From NCBI RefSeq assembly GCF_053574225.1, contig NC_135641.1, positions 45,410,097 to 45,474,096 of the forward strand: a DNA stretch of 64,000 nt, read 5' to 3'. The first letter of the stretch is position 1. Each line of letters begins with the position of its first letter. This DNA comes from Canis aureus (Eukaryota; Chordata; Mammalia; Carnivora; Canidae). Of the stretch, positions 1-10,155 are shown in pieces. Both the position numbers and the translations under genes were made by a program. Under the pieces are notes generated by a model. The model saw only the letters and a list, made by a program, of their open reading frames with translations. It searched no databases and was not told the origin of the DNA.

Positions 1-430
1 GTGGTGGGGTGCAGGGCGGAGGGGGAGGGGATGCAGGCCGGTTACAGAGCCGATGGGTGAGGGCCGGGGGTGCGGGGCCAATGGGGGGGGAGGGTGCGGG
101 CCGGCTGCAGGGCCAATGGGTGCGGGGGGGGGGTGCAAGGGGGTGCGGGGCCAATGGGTGTGGGGCAAGGGGGCGAGGTGGGGGGTGCTCGGCCGGCTGC
201 GGGGCCAGTGGGGTGCGGGTCGGGGTGCGGGGCCGAGGGGGCGGGGGTCTGTGACCCGCTGCGGGGCCAATGGGTGCGGGGCGGGGGTGGGGATGCGGCC
301 AGCTGCGGGGCCAAGGGGTGCGCGGCCGGCTGTGGGGCCAGTGGGTGCGGGACCGATAGGTGCGGACCGTGAGGTGCGCAGGTGGCTGCGGGGCCAATGG
401 GGTGCAGGCGGGGGGATGCGCGGGGTGCGG
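1..430 (+). repeat. GC-rich degenerate minisatellite with CCAAT boxes
   Basis: The block repeats a core of the form TGCGGGGCCAATGGGTGCGG with variable spacing. Core copies start near 49, 77, 112, 150, 204, 232, 267, 310, 337 and 393, at intervals of roughly 15-54 bases. Five copies keep GGCCAATGGG exactly, which fits the NF-Y consensus RRCCAATSRG; the others are decayed (CCAGTG, CCAAGG, CCGATG). The array runs into the left edge of the window, so its full length is unknown. Open frames here occur in several registers on both strands and simply reflect repeat composition, so I do not call a protein. Confidence 0.8.
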
Positions 431-950
431 GCCTCCGGCTGCACGGCCAGCTGCGGGGCGGGGGGTGTGGGGGTGCGTGGCCCGCCTGGAGACCAGGCTA
501 GTTAGGTGGGCAGGCCCGCGGCGCCCTGGCTGCGGGGCTCCGGGCCGGAGGTGCGGGCCCCGGGCGCACCTGCAGGGCGGCGGAGCAGCGCTGGTCACGA
601 GGGCCGGGCCGCGGGGTGTGGGGCGCACGCTAGGGCCTGGCCTTGCCCCCTAAGCACCCGGCGGGGCCTGCAGGGTTCGTGCCCAGGTGTCCTGGGAGCC
701 GACGTGCTGGGGTTCATCGTCCGGGGGGTCTGTGCGGTTCTCCGGTCACCGAACTAAAACCATGTCCCCGAGTGTGTAGGGCCCTATGCCCCCGCGGCCC
801 TGCTGGAGGAGCGCACCGGGGCTCGCCCCAGAGGACCCGTCCCGGGGCGGCGAGGCAAGGGGAGCAGCGCTTCACAAGGCCTACGGGCCAGTGTCAGGCC
901 CTCAGCAAGCGGGCCTCGGGGGTCTTAGGCCTTTGCATCAGCCTAGGACC
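431..950. promoter_or_regulatory. CpG-rich block continuing from the minisatellite
   Basis: This stretch is very GC-rich with dense CG dinucleotides and no repeat that I recognise. With the CCAAT array on its left it resembles a CpG-island promoter, but it could also be a GC-rich transcript end: AATAAA lies shortly downstream at 1019-1024. No TATA box and no coding frame with a recognisable domain were seen. Confidence 0.5.
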
Positions 951-2021
951 CTTTTAAGATTTGACCTCAAAGAGACCTTTTTGTTGCTCCGTTTTGTTTC
1001 TGTTATTGCTGTTTTCAAAATAAAATATCTTTCGCAGCCTTTTTAGGCGAGGGCTTCTGTCGTCATGCCTTCAACATAGTATTTGAAATAGGTGGATTCT
1101 CCACGTTAAAGCGCGGCCTCTTCCCTCTCAGTATCAAAAACCTCTCAGTATCAAATTTTCATTCGCACCGAAGGATTGAAAAGTTCATCCCAAGTAACTT
1201 TTACCCTTGTGGACTCCAGGTGGCCTAGCAGGCTGGCTGGTGACTTCTTTTGGCCAAGGTCAAAGGTTCTTTCCCCTGCAGCCCCAGCTTGGGTTCCGAT
1301 GGGGGCTGGGCTGGGGAAGGGCAGCCTGAGGCTTTTCCTGGGGGCAGGGGGTGCGCAGAGGAAAGGGAGTGAGATTGGAAACTCCCTCCCAACCACCAGA
1401 AAGCGAGTTCAAAGCATCCCCACGGTTTGTCCTTAGAGCTGTTTTCGTATATGAAAGAGAGAATGTTAGATTAAACAATGTCACCTGATGGGAATTTAGA
1501 TAGCTGAAGGTTTCCAAAACACTGGGTTGAGTACACAGGGAAACGGCACAAAGAAAGCAAGGTTTGCATTTCAGTAAGAGTCTAAGAGGAGGCTTATTTA
1601 CTGCAGACCCAGCACCTTGGCAAGGACGCGGTTTCAGAAGTGATGAGTATAGTAGTACCTTTTTTTTTTTAATATTTTTAAGCTTTGATTAATGACGCAT
1701 GTACCTCACTAAACATAACCCTCTCTCGAATAGGTAAAGCCAGTACAGTGAGGGACCCAGTGAAGCAAACGTACGGTCCTGGCTGGTTCTTGAAGCTTCA
1801 CTTAGTGCCCCGGAGCGTGGGTCTCCTTAGGCAGCAGCTACAGGAGAGTCCACCTCCCACAGGGGCATGGAACCTCCCCACTACCAGCACCTCCACCCCT
1901 GAAGCCTCCCTCAAAATGACCTCCTCCGCCTTCCTCCCTCTGGGGAGGGCCGGCCCACCGTCCTTCCTTGGGGTAGTAGGACCCACGTCTTCCAGCCCGA
2001 AATTCTTTGTTTTCTGTCATC
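951..2021. other. Unassigned sequence with a candidate polyadenylation signal
   Basis: GC content falls sharply after about 950. A T-rich stretch is followed by AATAAA at 1019-1024 and a T-rich downstream element, which could end a plus-strand transcript. A small tandem duplication of CCTCTCAGTATCAAA lies near 1126-1155. No coding exon or dated repeat was recognised in the remainder. Confidence 0.3.
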
Positions 2022-2122
2022 TTTGTTTTGTGTTTTAGTAATCACTACACCCGACGCAGGGCTTGTACTCACAACGCCAAGATCAAGAGTCACACTCTCT
2101 AACCCCCAGGCCGCCGGCACCC
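2022..2122 (-). mobile_element. Old carnivore tRNA-derived SINE, minus strand
   Basis: Read on the minus strand, this is the tRNA-like head of an older SINEC family: an A/B-box-like region, then GTTCGAGCC-type sequence decayed to the complement of GGGCTTGTACTCACAACGCC, and a short A-rich end at the lower coordinate. It lacks the long CT stretch of the younger SINEs. No clear target duplication remains, which fits an old insertion. Confidence 0.65.
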
Positions 2123-3734
2123 ACCCCCACCCTGAGGTCCTCACTCCCTCCACCAAGCCACCTCCTTTCCTAATGAAGTTATTATCACACTAATAATAAT
2201 CCACATGTTTGTTTACATCTTTGTAGTTTACAAGGTATCCCGGTCCACAAATGACTTCATGTAAATATCATAATAAAAATCACCAAACGTGGGACCTGTG
2301 CTGCCAACTGGTCCCGCCGGTCAAGTACACCTCTGCTGCCCGCCAACCAGGCTTTACCTGAAGTACTTTTGGATCCAAAAAAAAGGGGGGGGGGGGTGGC
2401 TAAAATGGGAAAAACCTTGATTCTCCCAGGGAAGGAGTCCTGTAGGAGACCATACTTGGATCACGTTGGATTACATCCTGGAGCCTATCGGAAATGACCG
2501 GGTGGCCTCAAAACGAAACTTTCGGATAAGTGAGCGCCATGAAAGGTCACATGTCCCCGCACACCCCAATCCTTCCAACATACCTGCTACACATAGTCAA
2601 CCGTCTCACCAGAATTCAAGCAAGAACTACGCACGAGAGCGAGGCGAAGACAAAGAAGTACTAACTTCCAGTGCTTTGCCCTCATCTTAAAGCTCTCCTT
2701 GCGCTTTGAATGTAAAACGTTAATATGTTTCTAGAAAGGAGAAATTACTGCTACTAAGAAATTTTAAAGCAAAGAGGCACATTATTAAGAAAGTTCCCTT
2801 GAATTCTTCAGCTAATTACTCAACAATGAGAAACCTCATAGCAGTAACTGTTACCAGAAGTTACATATATATGATAAAATGACTAAACAAATCTTGACTT
2901 ATTTTATTTCAGTAATGTCACACCCGAGGGGGCATGGTAGGCAGGGTAGCCTAACCTTCGCAACTTACCTTACTCAGGAAATAGAACGTTTTTAAATGGA
3001 GGTGGTTTCATCCCAAGCCCACAGGGTCTCATTACTATATATGTTTTTTAAAACCACCACATATTAAGTTGTGTACATTAGTTGATCTCTGTAATTAAAG
3101 TGTTCAAAACAAACTTAAAGCAGGCGAAAGATATTTGATACCAAAAATATTATCCTCGCAACTATAGCTCTTTATAATCTTAACTTACCGAGGAACTCGG
3201 TGGCTTTCCGTCTGCAGCATTTACCCCCAAGCGTCTTGCTGATACCCTGTGATATGTTTCTGTTTCATTTTGACTCAATTTGTGCAATTCTTTGTCTGTG
3301 GTTCTTCCAGCTATCAGCGTTTGCCATCCGGACCGATGCACATCTCAGCCACACATCTCAAGATCTCAGCACACACGTCCCTTTTCTCCATCTGTGCTTA
3401 GCATGCGACTTGTGACCTTTCCTCATCAGTGTGAACCTTGTCACAGTTTTCCATGACTCTGTGACCTGATTTCATTACAACAATGAACTTTACTTGGGAG
3501 TCTTCGTTTAAATTACAAAAGCAACACCCAGCCATCTTACAAGTATTTATGCCTCTCAGACAATGGAAATAGCAGGTTGTGTCCTGCCTTGTGATTCAGC
3601 CAGAATGGAAGCCCCGCCACACACACACAGCACGTTGCCGTACAGTCGCTTGCTCCCTGAGTGCCCGGCCTTGTGACCGCTCGGGGCAACACTCGGCGAG
3701 CCCCTGCGCGGTGTCGGTGGCGCGGCCGTTTTCA
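2123..3734. other. Unassigned intergenic sequence
   Basis: Mostly AT-rich unique-looking sequence. It holds an A8/G13-type homopolymer junction at about 2378-2397. No coding frame, RNA gene or confident repeat was recognised. Confidence 0.5.
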
Positions 3735-3900
3735 CGCATTCGGCGAACACGTGCTGAACGTCGGCGTGCCAGACGCTATTCCAGAAGCTATTTACGAGGA
3801 ACCAGACAACTCCCACCCTCGTGGAATTTACACACCAGTCTTGCATCCAGTACGGGTAAAAGGACAGACAGGTCCCAAAAACCTGTCTAGTTAAGGCTGT
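3735..3900 (-). mobile_element. LINE-2 3'-end fragment, minus strand
   Basis: The plus strand reads like the reverse complement of the L2 3' end: a gapped version of ACATTTACTGAGCACC, then GCCAGACGCTATTCCAG, then CCCTCGTGGAATTTAC and a GGACAGACAGG ending. The copy has unusually many CG dinucleotides for such an old element. It is surrounded by unassigned sequence and is too short to encode anything. Confidence 0.65.
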
Positions 3901-4326
3901 ACTTTGACTTCCCCAGCCAAGGTCATATAAAAAATGGCTTAAGCACGACGAATGCTTCTTCTCTTCGGCGCCCTCCGAAGGTAGGCATTCCAGAGCCGAT
4001 AAGGTATCAGGGGCCACATAGCTCTACTATCTCAACACACATCTCTACCTGCCGACCCAGGAATGCTTCCCCAGCTGCAGCCCTCACATCAGATTCCAGG
4101 CACTGGGCCAGAAAAGAAGGGGGGGAGAGAGGGGCCCTGCCTCCCTTGCAGGGCTAGTCCGGGCAATTGCACTCACCGCTTCCACTCGTGTCCATCAGCC
4201 AGAGGTGGGCGCCGAAGCACGCCCGGCTGCCAGTACGTCAGGTACATGACCCTTACGGGGCCAAGGTAAAATTCGGCGGGGAGAGGCTTGGGCCTGTGTG
4301 TCATCTTGGGGAGGGCTTTTAGAGAG
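3901..4326. other. Unassigned sequence
   Basis: Moderately GC-rich sequence between an L2 remnant and a SINE. No open frame with recognisable protein features and no known repeat was seen. Confidence 0.4.
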
Positions 4327-4338
4327 GGCTGCTCAGTT

Positions 4339-4522
4339 TTGAGTTTTTGTTTTTTAAGATTTTATTTATTCATGAGAGACACACAGAGAGAGGCAGAGAC
4401 ACAGGCAGAGGGAGAAGCAGGCTCCCTGTGGGGAGCCTGAGGAAGGACTCGATCCCCGGTCCCCGGGGTCACGCCCTGGGCCGAGGGCAGACGCTGAACT
4501 GCTGAGCCCCCCAGGGGCCCCT
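4339..4522 (-). mobile_element. SINEC_Cf-type SINE, minus strand
   Basis: The element shows TTTTAAGATTTTATTTATT (tail complement), the GAGAGAGGCAGAGACACAGG CT-stretch complement, AGAAGCAGGCTCC and a decayed head complement ending CCCCCCAGGGGCCC. Target-site duplications GGCTGCTCAGTT lie at 4327-4338 and 4527-4538 and extend to 16 bp with one mismatch. The copy is full length. It sits just outside the L2 fragment to its right. Confidence 0.93.
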
Positions 4523-4539
4523 AGAAGGCTGCTCAGTTA

Positions 4540-5200
4540 GGGTGACAGGTGATCAGAAAAAGTAATGAAGCCGGGGAGCAGGGTAGGAGGTTGGCAAGCG
4601 TTAGCCATTTAGTAGCAGGAAATGGAACCAGGGGCCTGATATGAAGGCCTTGCTTCTCGTGAGATTAGAAAGCCACTGCAAGGTTTTGAGCAGAAAACAG
4701 ACCCGATCCAACTTCTGTTTTAAAAAGACTGCTTTACCATGCGGAAGATCAACTGCAACATGCACCAGGGGAGAGGGGACACCCGGTTAGGGGCCCGTGT
4801 AGGACCCCAGTGTGGGGTGGTAACACGAGCGACGGTGGCAGGAGCAGAGGGAAAGAAAGTAAGTAAAGTCTGCGTACATTTTAAACAAGAGAATCCAGAT
4901 ATATTTTGTGACGTGTTAGAGAACAGAAGAGTCACGGCTGATTCCAAGATTCCGCACCACACAAGTGGAATCACGGAGTTGTCATCTGCTGAGATGGAAA
5001 AGGAGTGGAGAAGACAAAGTTTAGGAGAAGAATCAAGGGATTTCTTTCGGAGTTTGATGTGGCCATCAGACACCCCTGTGAAAACGTTGAATAGGCAGCT
5101 AGATACAGAAATCTGGGGCTCAGAAGAGGTATCAGATCTGGAAATATGATTGTGAGACTTGTCAGTAAGGACATTTGAAATAACAGGTCAAGACACAAGT
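4540..5200 (-). mobile_element. LINE-2 fragment with remnant of reverse transcriptase C-terminal region, minus strand
   Basis: The plus strand has the L2 antisense signature: AAGCCACTGCAAGGTTTTGAG, then TTTTAAAAAGACTGC, and further right GATGTGGCCATCAGACACCC and GAATAGGCAGCTAGATACAG. On the minus strand the right part reads MSDGHIKLRKKS, the decayed equivalent of the L2 region just after the catalytic core (usually MSDRHLKLN). Stops and frameshifts break the frame, so this is a fossil with no function. Confidence 0.8.
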
Positions 5201-5389
5201 GACTATCGGCAAAGGAAAGTTCTCTATCACCTTCGATTGGCTCCTGCCTCAAATGTTTTCTCTTATTACCAACACCCCTCTGCTCTGAATGGGGCCAGAA
5301 GCCTAAACACTTGCTCCTGGGTGGATGTAAAGCGACATTCCATCTGTGCAAGGATGCTGACGACACCGGGGGTGATGTCAATTGCTATC
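5201..5389. other. Unassigned spacer
   Basis: Short stretch between L2 and MIR fragments, possibly more decayed L2. Nothing else was recognised. Confidence 0.3.
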
Positions 5390-5600
5390 ACTTACTGAAC
5401 CCCGTTGCCAAGCGCTTGCATGTTTGCTGCTTTCTCCAACTTTCTCAACAGCCCGAAACAGTAAATAGTATTATCTCAGTTTGATACAGGAGGAAATCCA
5501 AGTATTGAGACCCAAGAGCTAATCTGACATCATGCTGCAGATGGCAAAATAAGGATTTGAACCCAAGGCTATCTGATTGCAGCCTCTGTTGTTCCGAGGA
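5390..5600 (-). mobile_element. MIR SINE, minus strand
   Basis: The reverse complement of MIR is recognisable: a stretch with AGTATTATCTCAGTTTGATACAG (consensus TATTATCCCCATTTTACAG), then AGGATTTGAACCCAAGGCTATCTGATTGCAGCC. It is a heavily diverged ancient mammalian SINE. Confidence 0.75.
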
Positions 5601-6478
5601 GTGAAATTAAGCAGTTAGAGCCAGAAAGTGCAAGTGTTCCCTGAAAAGCCCTTCAGCGAGTGAGGAGAACAAAGAAATGCCAAGTGGGAAGAAAAGAAAA
5701 ACTGCTCGAGGGGAGGAACCATGTCTTATCACGTTTATAGGACCCACCATCTCCTAGATCAGCATCTCAAAAACTGCTCAGTGGATGCAGCGGTGGTTGC
5801 AATCAATCCACTGGATTCCACTCTTTGATACTGTTAATGTATCTGCCCATGTCCCACGGAAGATTATTGTCCTGTTCACTTCCTGCCTCTCCTCACCACC
5901 GCCCCAGCCACCCCAGGGCAGTTTGGCTCTGGAAGGCTCTTAAAGACCCACTTTTGTGGGCAAAGAAGACAATATACAGTAATTCAAATTCATGTATTAC
6001 AAATCTGAAAACCTACTTTTCCTTTAAAAGCTTGGGATTTCAAGTTGTATATCTAACTCTCCTTCTAAGGAAACGTTTACAATTTAGTTAATTAAATTCC
6101 CTTGAATTATTAAACTGCGTTTGTACGCTTAATGTATTCACTTTTCTTTTTAAGATACTACAGTGCTCAACAAACAAAAGAATCACAAGCAGTTAAGTAA
6201 TGCTTATAAATATGATAAACCAATTATAAAATATGATGAATCTTAAGTTCTCTCCAACATGGCAGAACTGCTCACAGATTTAATAAAACCCTCATATCTT
6301 TTCACTTGAAATCACAAACCTAAGTCCATTACAGACCCATGTTGATGTTTTAAATCGGCATCGAAAGAATAACCTGTTGGGCATTCTAAAATGTCAAATT
6401 ATCTTAAATATTGCAAATGTGTAAGATATCAAGTACAAATATGCAGAAATCATTTCCAAACATAAAATAAAAATAACA
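5601..6478. other. Unassigned intergenic sequence
   Basis: AT-rich, no coding potential, no repeat that I can name. Confidence 0.4.
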
Positions 6479-6690
6479 GCGGGGTGCCCGTGGCTCAGTG
6501 GGTTAAGCATCGACTCTTGATTTTGGCTCAGGTCATGATCTCAGGGTCGGGGATGGAGCTCCATGCTCAGCAGGGAGCAGGTGGGGGCGGGGCGGTGGAG
6601 AAGAGTCTGCGTGAGATTCTCTCCCTGCCCTTCCCCTGCTCCGGCTTGTGCACACGCCCGCCCTTTCTCTCTAAAATAAATCTTTAAAAA
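6479..6690 (+). mobile_element. Older carnivore SINE (SINEC, CAN type), plus strand
   Basis: The tRNA-like head GGGGTGCCCGTGGCTCAGTG is followed by GGCTCAGGTCATGATCTCAG, a body with GAGATTCTCTCCCTGCCC and a tail beginning AAAATAAATCTTTAAAAATA. An A-rich flank of the form AAAATAAAAATAA occurs on both sides and may be the target duplication, though low complexity makes this ambiguous. This type with GTCATGATCTCAG is older than the SINEC_Cf copies elsewhere in the window. Confidence 0.88.
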
Positions 6691-7186
6691 TAAAAATAAT
6701 GGTATTATGACTTCACTTTATCTCTTACCTGATGCCCTCCTGCAGCTAAAAGAAACACACACCTAGTAAACAGTCCCCCGGCCCAGGTGCCTTGGGACGC
6801 CTCTCCCGTGGGCTGAGTGGCTGACTGTCCTGCAAGGTGGGGGCTGGAGATGCAGACCCCAGGGCAGTGGTTGTCACAGCTGATGGGACGTGCTGACCCC
6901 TCCGTAATGACAGCCAGTGGGAACTCCAAGTTCTTGTTTTCAAATGGGCAGCCTCGCCATGGTCCACGTCCATAGACTCCGGCGGCACCTGCGTCTTCCA
7001 AACAATTAGGATCTGCACCCCTAAGGGAGATTGCCAAAGCATGTAGCTGGAGCTGGAAACAGACAATTCACCTACTTCATTTTATTCTGAATTGTTCTCA
7101 TTCTTTTTTTTTTCTGGTGGGACTACAATTCTTATAGAAATTAACTTTGCCCACGCTCACATTTGTGACTAACTCTGCTGTTCCGA

Positions 7187-7187
<1 letters not shown>
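6691..7187. other. Unassigned sequence
   Basis: Moderate GC, no recognised gene or repeat. Open frames on the minus strand here are short and featureless. Confidence 0.4.

Positions 7188-7234
<47 letters not shown>
7188..7234. repeat. (CA)n microsatellite
   Basis: An uninterrupted CA run of about 23 units. Length is probably variable between individuals. Confidence 0.97.
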
Positions 7235-7236
<2 letters not shown>

Positions 7237-7551
7237 CCTTATCATAGTTGTTAGAAAGTGAGCAGACTTTGCTTTATGGGAAGGATGCCCCAAATGTTCC
7301 TCGAGAGGTACAGCAATTTTTTTTTCTTTTTTAAAAACAGATACTATCATAACCTTATGTCAAGATTTCTCAAACCACGTTCCACTCATCATGGGCACAT
7401 AGCCTTTGCTTTGGGGAGTAAAAGCTTCCAATATTAAGGAAGTTTGGGAGATCTCACATGTTAGGTCCATTTTCTAGAAATGTGCAGTGTTCATTAGCAT
7501 CGTAAAGGCTGAGAAAACTTGCAATATGAAAATCTTATAAACCCAATGAGT
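7235..7551. other. Unassigned sequence
   Basis: Unique-looking sequence between a microsatellite and a SINE. No gene recognised. Confidence 0.4.
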
Positions 7552-7693
7552 CTCTTTTCTTTTCTTTTCTTTTCTTTTTTAAATAGGCTCCACGCCCAGC
7601 ATGGAGCCCAGGACGGGGCTTGAACCCAGGACTCTGAGATCAAGACCTGAGATGGGATCCAGAGTCGGATTCTTAACAGACTGAGCCACCCCC
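7552..7693 (-). mobile_element. Older carnivore tRNA-derived SINE, minus strand
   Basis: A (TTTTC)n-rich tail complement is followed by TAGGCTCCACGCCCAGCATG, GGGCTTGAACCCAGGACTC, GAGATCAAGACCTGAG and GACTGAGCCACCCC, the antisense of an older SINEC head and body. No clear target duplication was seen. Confidence 0.85.
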
Positions 7694-8134
7694 TAGAGGA
7701 GCTCTTTTTTGAAGACATGCCTCTTAAAACTTGGCAAGGCTAGCATTCTGTGGAACACTGGTAAATTGTGTTCAGATTTTATAAAATGTTTTTATTTTAT
7801 TTTTCGATCTTTTTTTTTTTTTTTTTTTACTTTTGGGATGTCAAAACTCAGATATACAACCAAATGGGCTTCCTAATATTTCTCTTCCCCCAAACTTCTC
7901 CTCCGCAGCCACATGCAGAACTGAGCAGTTACAGCCCTTCCCATACAGGGGATGGGACACTGCTCAGCCAGGGGGCTGGGAGACACTGTCCTGGGGCAAG
8001 TCCCCACCAAGAGGCGGGAAGTCACGAGCACCTAGTTCTCACTTCCTTCCAACAATCTTGTAAGTCACCTGTTCTTTGGAGGCAAAGGCTTGCCTGCGGG
8101 GAGCCCTCCCCTGGGGCACAGGAGCTCCCATGCA
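7694..8134. other. Unassigned sequence with poly-T run
   Basis: Contains a T-run near 7811-7828 with no element body that I can identify, followed by moderately GC-rich unique sequence. No gene recognised. Confidence 0.4.
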
Positions 8135-8149
8135 CTCCTACAACCTTCT

Positions 8150-8374
8150 TTTAAAAAAAAAAAAAAAAAAAAGATTTTATTTATTTATTCATGAGAGACA
8201 GAGAGAGAGAGAGAGAAAGAGAGAGATGGAGGGAGGCAGAGACACAGGCAGAGGGAGAAGCAGGCTCCATGCAGGGAGCCCAACGTGGGACTTGATCCCA
8301 GGTCTCCAGGATCACTCCCCGGGCCGCAGGCGGCACTCAATGCACTAAACCACTGTGCCACTGGGGCTGCCCCT
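8150..8374 (-). mobile_element. SINEC_Cf SINE, minus strand
   Basis: Full-length antisense copy: a long A run then AGATTTTATTTATTTATTCA, a GAGA-rich stretch, GCAGAGGGAGAAGCAGGCTC, CAGGTCTCCAGGATCAC and a head ending near GTGCCACTGGGGCTGCCC. An exact 15-bp target duplication CTCCTACAACCTTCT lies at 8135-8149 and 8375-8389, indicating a fairly young L1-mediated insertion. Confidence 0.95.
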
Positions 8375-8499
8375 CTCCTACAACCTTCTAATGCAGTCTT
8401 CTTCGGGCAACAAACTGGGAAGATGGTACAGCCCAGTAACCAAGTTGTCATTGGAATCGAATACAACAAATTTGATTTTATACATACCTAGTGACAGTG

Positions 8500-8615
8500 T
8501 CACAGCCACAGGGCTAGTTTGGAAGCCGGGGGAACCTGGTTCTAGATGCAGTTCTACCCACACGACTGTGTGATGGTAGACAAGATTCCTACCCGCTCAG
8601 AAACTTGGCATCTTC
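8500..8615 (+). mobile_element. MIR fragment split by a later SINE, plus strand
   Basis: MIR-like core: GGAAGCCGGGGGAACCTGGTTC, then a decayed CTGTGTGAtggtAGACAAG, then CGCTCAGAAACTTGGCATCTTC. The next part of the consensus resumes after the inserted SINE at about 8805-8835. The nesting shows that the SINE landed inside the much older MIR. Confidence 0.6.
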
Positions 8616-8804
8616 GGTTGTTTTTATTTTTTTAAAAGAATTATTTATTTATTCATTCATGATAGACATAGAGGCAGAGACACAGGCAGAGGGAGAAGCA
8701 GGCTCCATGCCGGGAGCCCGACGCAGAACTCCATCCCGGGTCTCCAGGGTCACGCCCTGGGCCAAAGGCAGGCGCCAAACCGCCGAGCCACCCAGGGATC
8801 CCCC
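8616..8804 (-). mobile_element. SINEC_Cf SINE nested in a MIR, minus strand
   Basis: Antisense SINE with ATTTATTTATTCATTCATGA, GGCAGAGACACAGGCAGAGG, GGTCTCCAGGGTCACGCCCT and head end GAGCCACCCAGGGATCCCC. The 9-bp duplication GGCATCTTC flanks it at 8607-8615 and 8805-8813. Low divergence from the canid consensus suggests a young copy. Confidence 0.94.
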
Positions 8805-8954
8805 GGCATCTTCATTGATAACATAAGGGCCATGTTAACAGCACCGCGGCGGAGTGGGTACTCGGTCCTTGCCAACCAGCCCTGCGTGCCCAGCCGGGTC
8901 ATTCTGCTAACTGGCACCGGCACCCCTTGCCCCTCGGCCCCGCCCCGGCTCCTC

Positions 8955-9115
8955 AACATTTGGGAGCGCCTACCAGGTGCCAGCCGTGTCACAGGGCCTG
9001 GTACGTCTCTGCTTAAACCATGTTGGCGACAGGTCACAAGAGCCATACAAGACCAGGGTGTTTTGTCAGCATTGTCCCATGTCACACAGGTATACAGAGC
9101 GGGGGAGAGGGGGCG
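8955..9115 (-). mobile_element. MIR SINE, minus strand
   Basis: The plus strand begins CAACATTTGGGAGCGCCTACC followed by AGGTGCCAGCCGTGTC, the reverse complement of the MIR 3' end, and ends with CCCATGTCACACAGGTATAC, matching the middle of MIR. The copy is diverged and partial. Confidence 0.7.
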
Positions 9116-10043
9116 CCCCTCAAACAGTTTCTCCTGTTTGGCAGTGGGGCCTCGGCGCTGGGGTCAACCCCACTAAGGTGACAGCAATGGCCTGAGGGCT
9201 GGAGCCCTGCCGGCTGCCGAGAGGAGATGGGCTCACCTTGACTCACGGGCTCGCTCCGTTCCAGTCGCCATCGCAGGGGCGCGGACCCAGGTATCCCTTG
9301 TCCACAGGCGAGGAAGCGGGGGACAGGCTGAGTTGGCGGCAGCCTGAGGTCGCCCAGCCACCACCCCAGGGCCCGAGGTCCTGGGGGCCTGGCTGGGCCC
9401 CCCTGTGCTCCAGCAGAGGGTGTGCGGTCCCCGGGCCGACACAGAGCTGGCCTTGGCCGAGCGGCCCAGCGGCCCTGCTGCTCACGGTCCACTCGGCTCC
9501 ACGGCGGCAGCAGGCTCCGACCCGACGCGGACCCAAGAACCAGAGGCCGGAGACCCTCCGTGGGGGGTGGACACCTGCACCCCCAGAGAGCTCCTCCACT
9601 CCGAGCTGGGGGGCGCCTCGGGAAGTGGGGGACGGGGAGGGGAGATGGGGAGCGGAGGGGGGACCCCAGCCTCCCCAGCAGGCAGCAGGGGTGCGGGGAA
9701 GGGACTGAGAGGGGAGTGGGGGCCCAGCTGCCTCCCCGTCCCCCGGAGCTCGAGTGGCCCACAAGTGTGCTCTCCCCAGGAGCTTGGGCCCGGCTCTTTT
9801 TGGCAGCCTGGAGGTTTGCTCTGGGGATTTTCATGCCACGCACAGCTGCACACATGAGCAACTCTGCAAGAATTCTGTTTCTCGCCACATTCCACTCGGG
9901 AACTTGCGCCCAGGACAATATCGCAGAGCAATGAATCTCGGCGTTACTCTGTCTCGGGGAGAGTTGGGGTCGTGACCTTTCCCACCCCAAAATGGAATAT
10001 CCCAATGCCTTTGGGAAGAGCCTGCTCACAGCAGGAAGAAACT
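9116..10043. other. GC-rich block without a recognised gene
   Basis: High GC with many CG dinucleotides from about 9200 to 9780, and long overlapping open frames on both strands, including one of about 315 codons on the minus strand over 9082-10029. The frames are proline-, glycine-, arginine- and serine-rich and low in complexity, with no domain, so I read them as a composition effect. A CpG island or unannotated exon cannot be excluded. Confidence 0.35.
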
Positions 10044-10155
10044 TTGTGTTTTTGTTTTTGTATTTTAAGTAATCCCTGTACTTAAGGTGGGGCTCGAACT
10101 CACAACCCCGAAAGCGAGTCGCATGCTCCTCGGACTGAGCCAGCCAGGCATCCCG
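10044..10155 (-). mobile_element. Old carnivore tRNA-derived SINE, minus strand
   Basis: TTTTAAGTAATCCCTGTAC, GGGGCTCGAACTCACAACCC and ACTGAGCCAGCCAGGC are the antisense of a short, older tRNA-derived SINE with a simple A-rich tail. The tRNA-like head is well preserved, but there is no mature 3' acceptor structure, so it is not a tRNA gene. Confidence 0.85.

Noticed and set aside
8285..8374. tRNA-like heads in SINEs read as tRNA genes
   Set aside because: They are followed by a CT-rich body and A-rich tail and flanked by target duplications, so they belong to SINEs of tRNA origin. None forms a complete cloverleaf with acceptor end.
9482..9931. Several 130-170 codon open frames on both strands at 9.2-9.9 kb
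   Set aside because: They overlap one another in all frames and are rich in P, G, R and S, as expected from GC-rich DNA with few stops.
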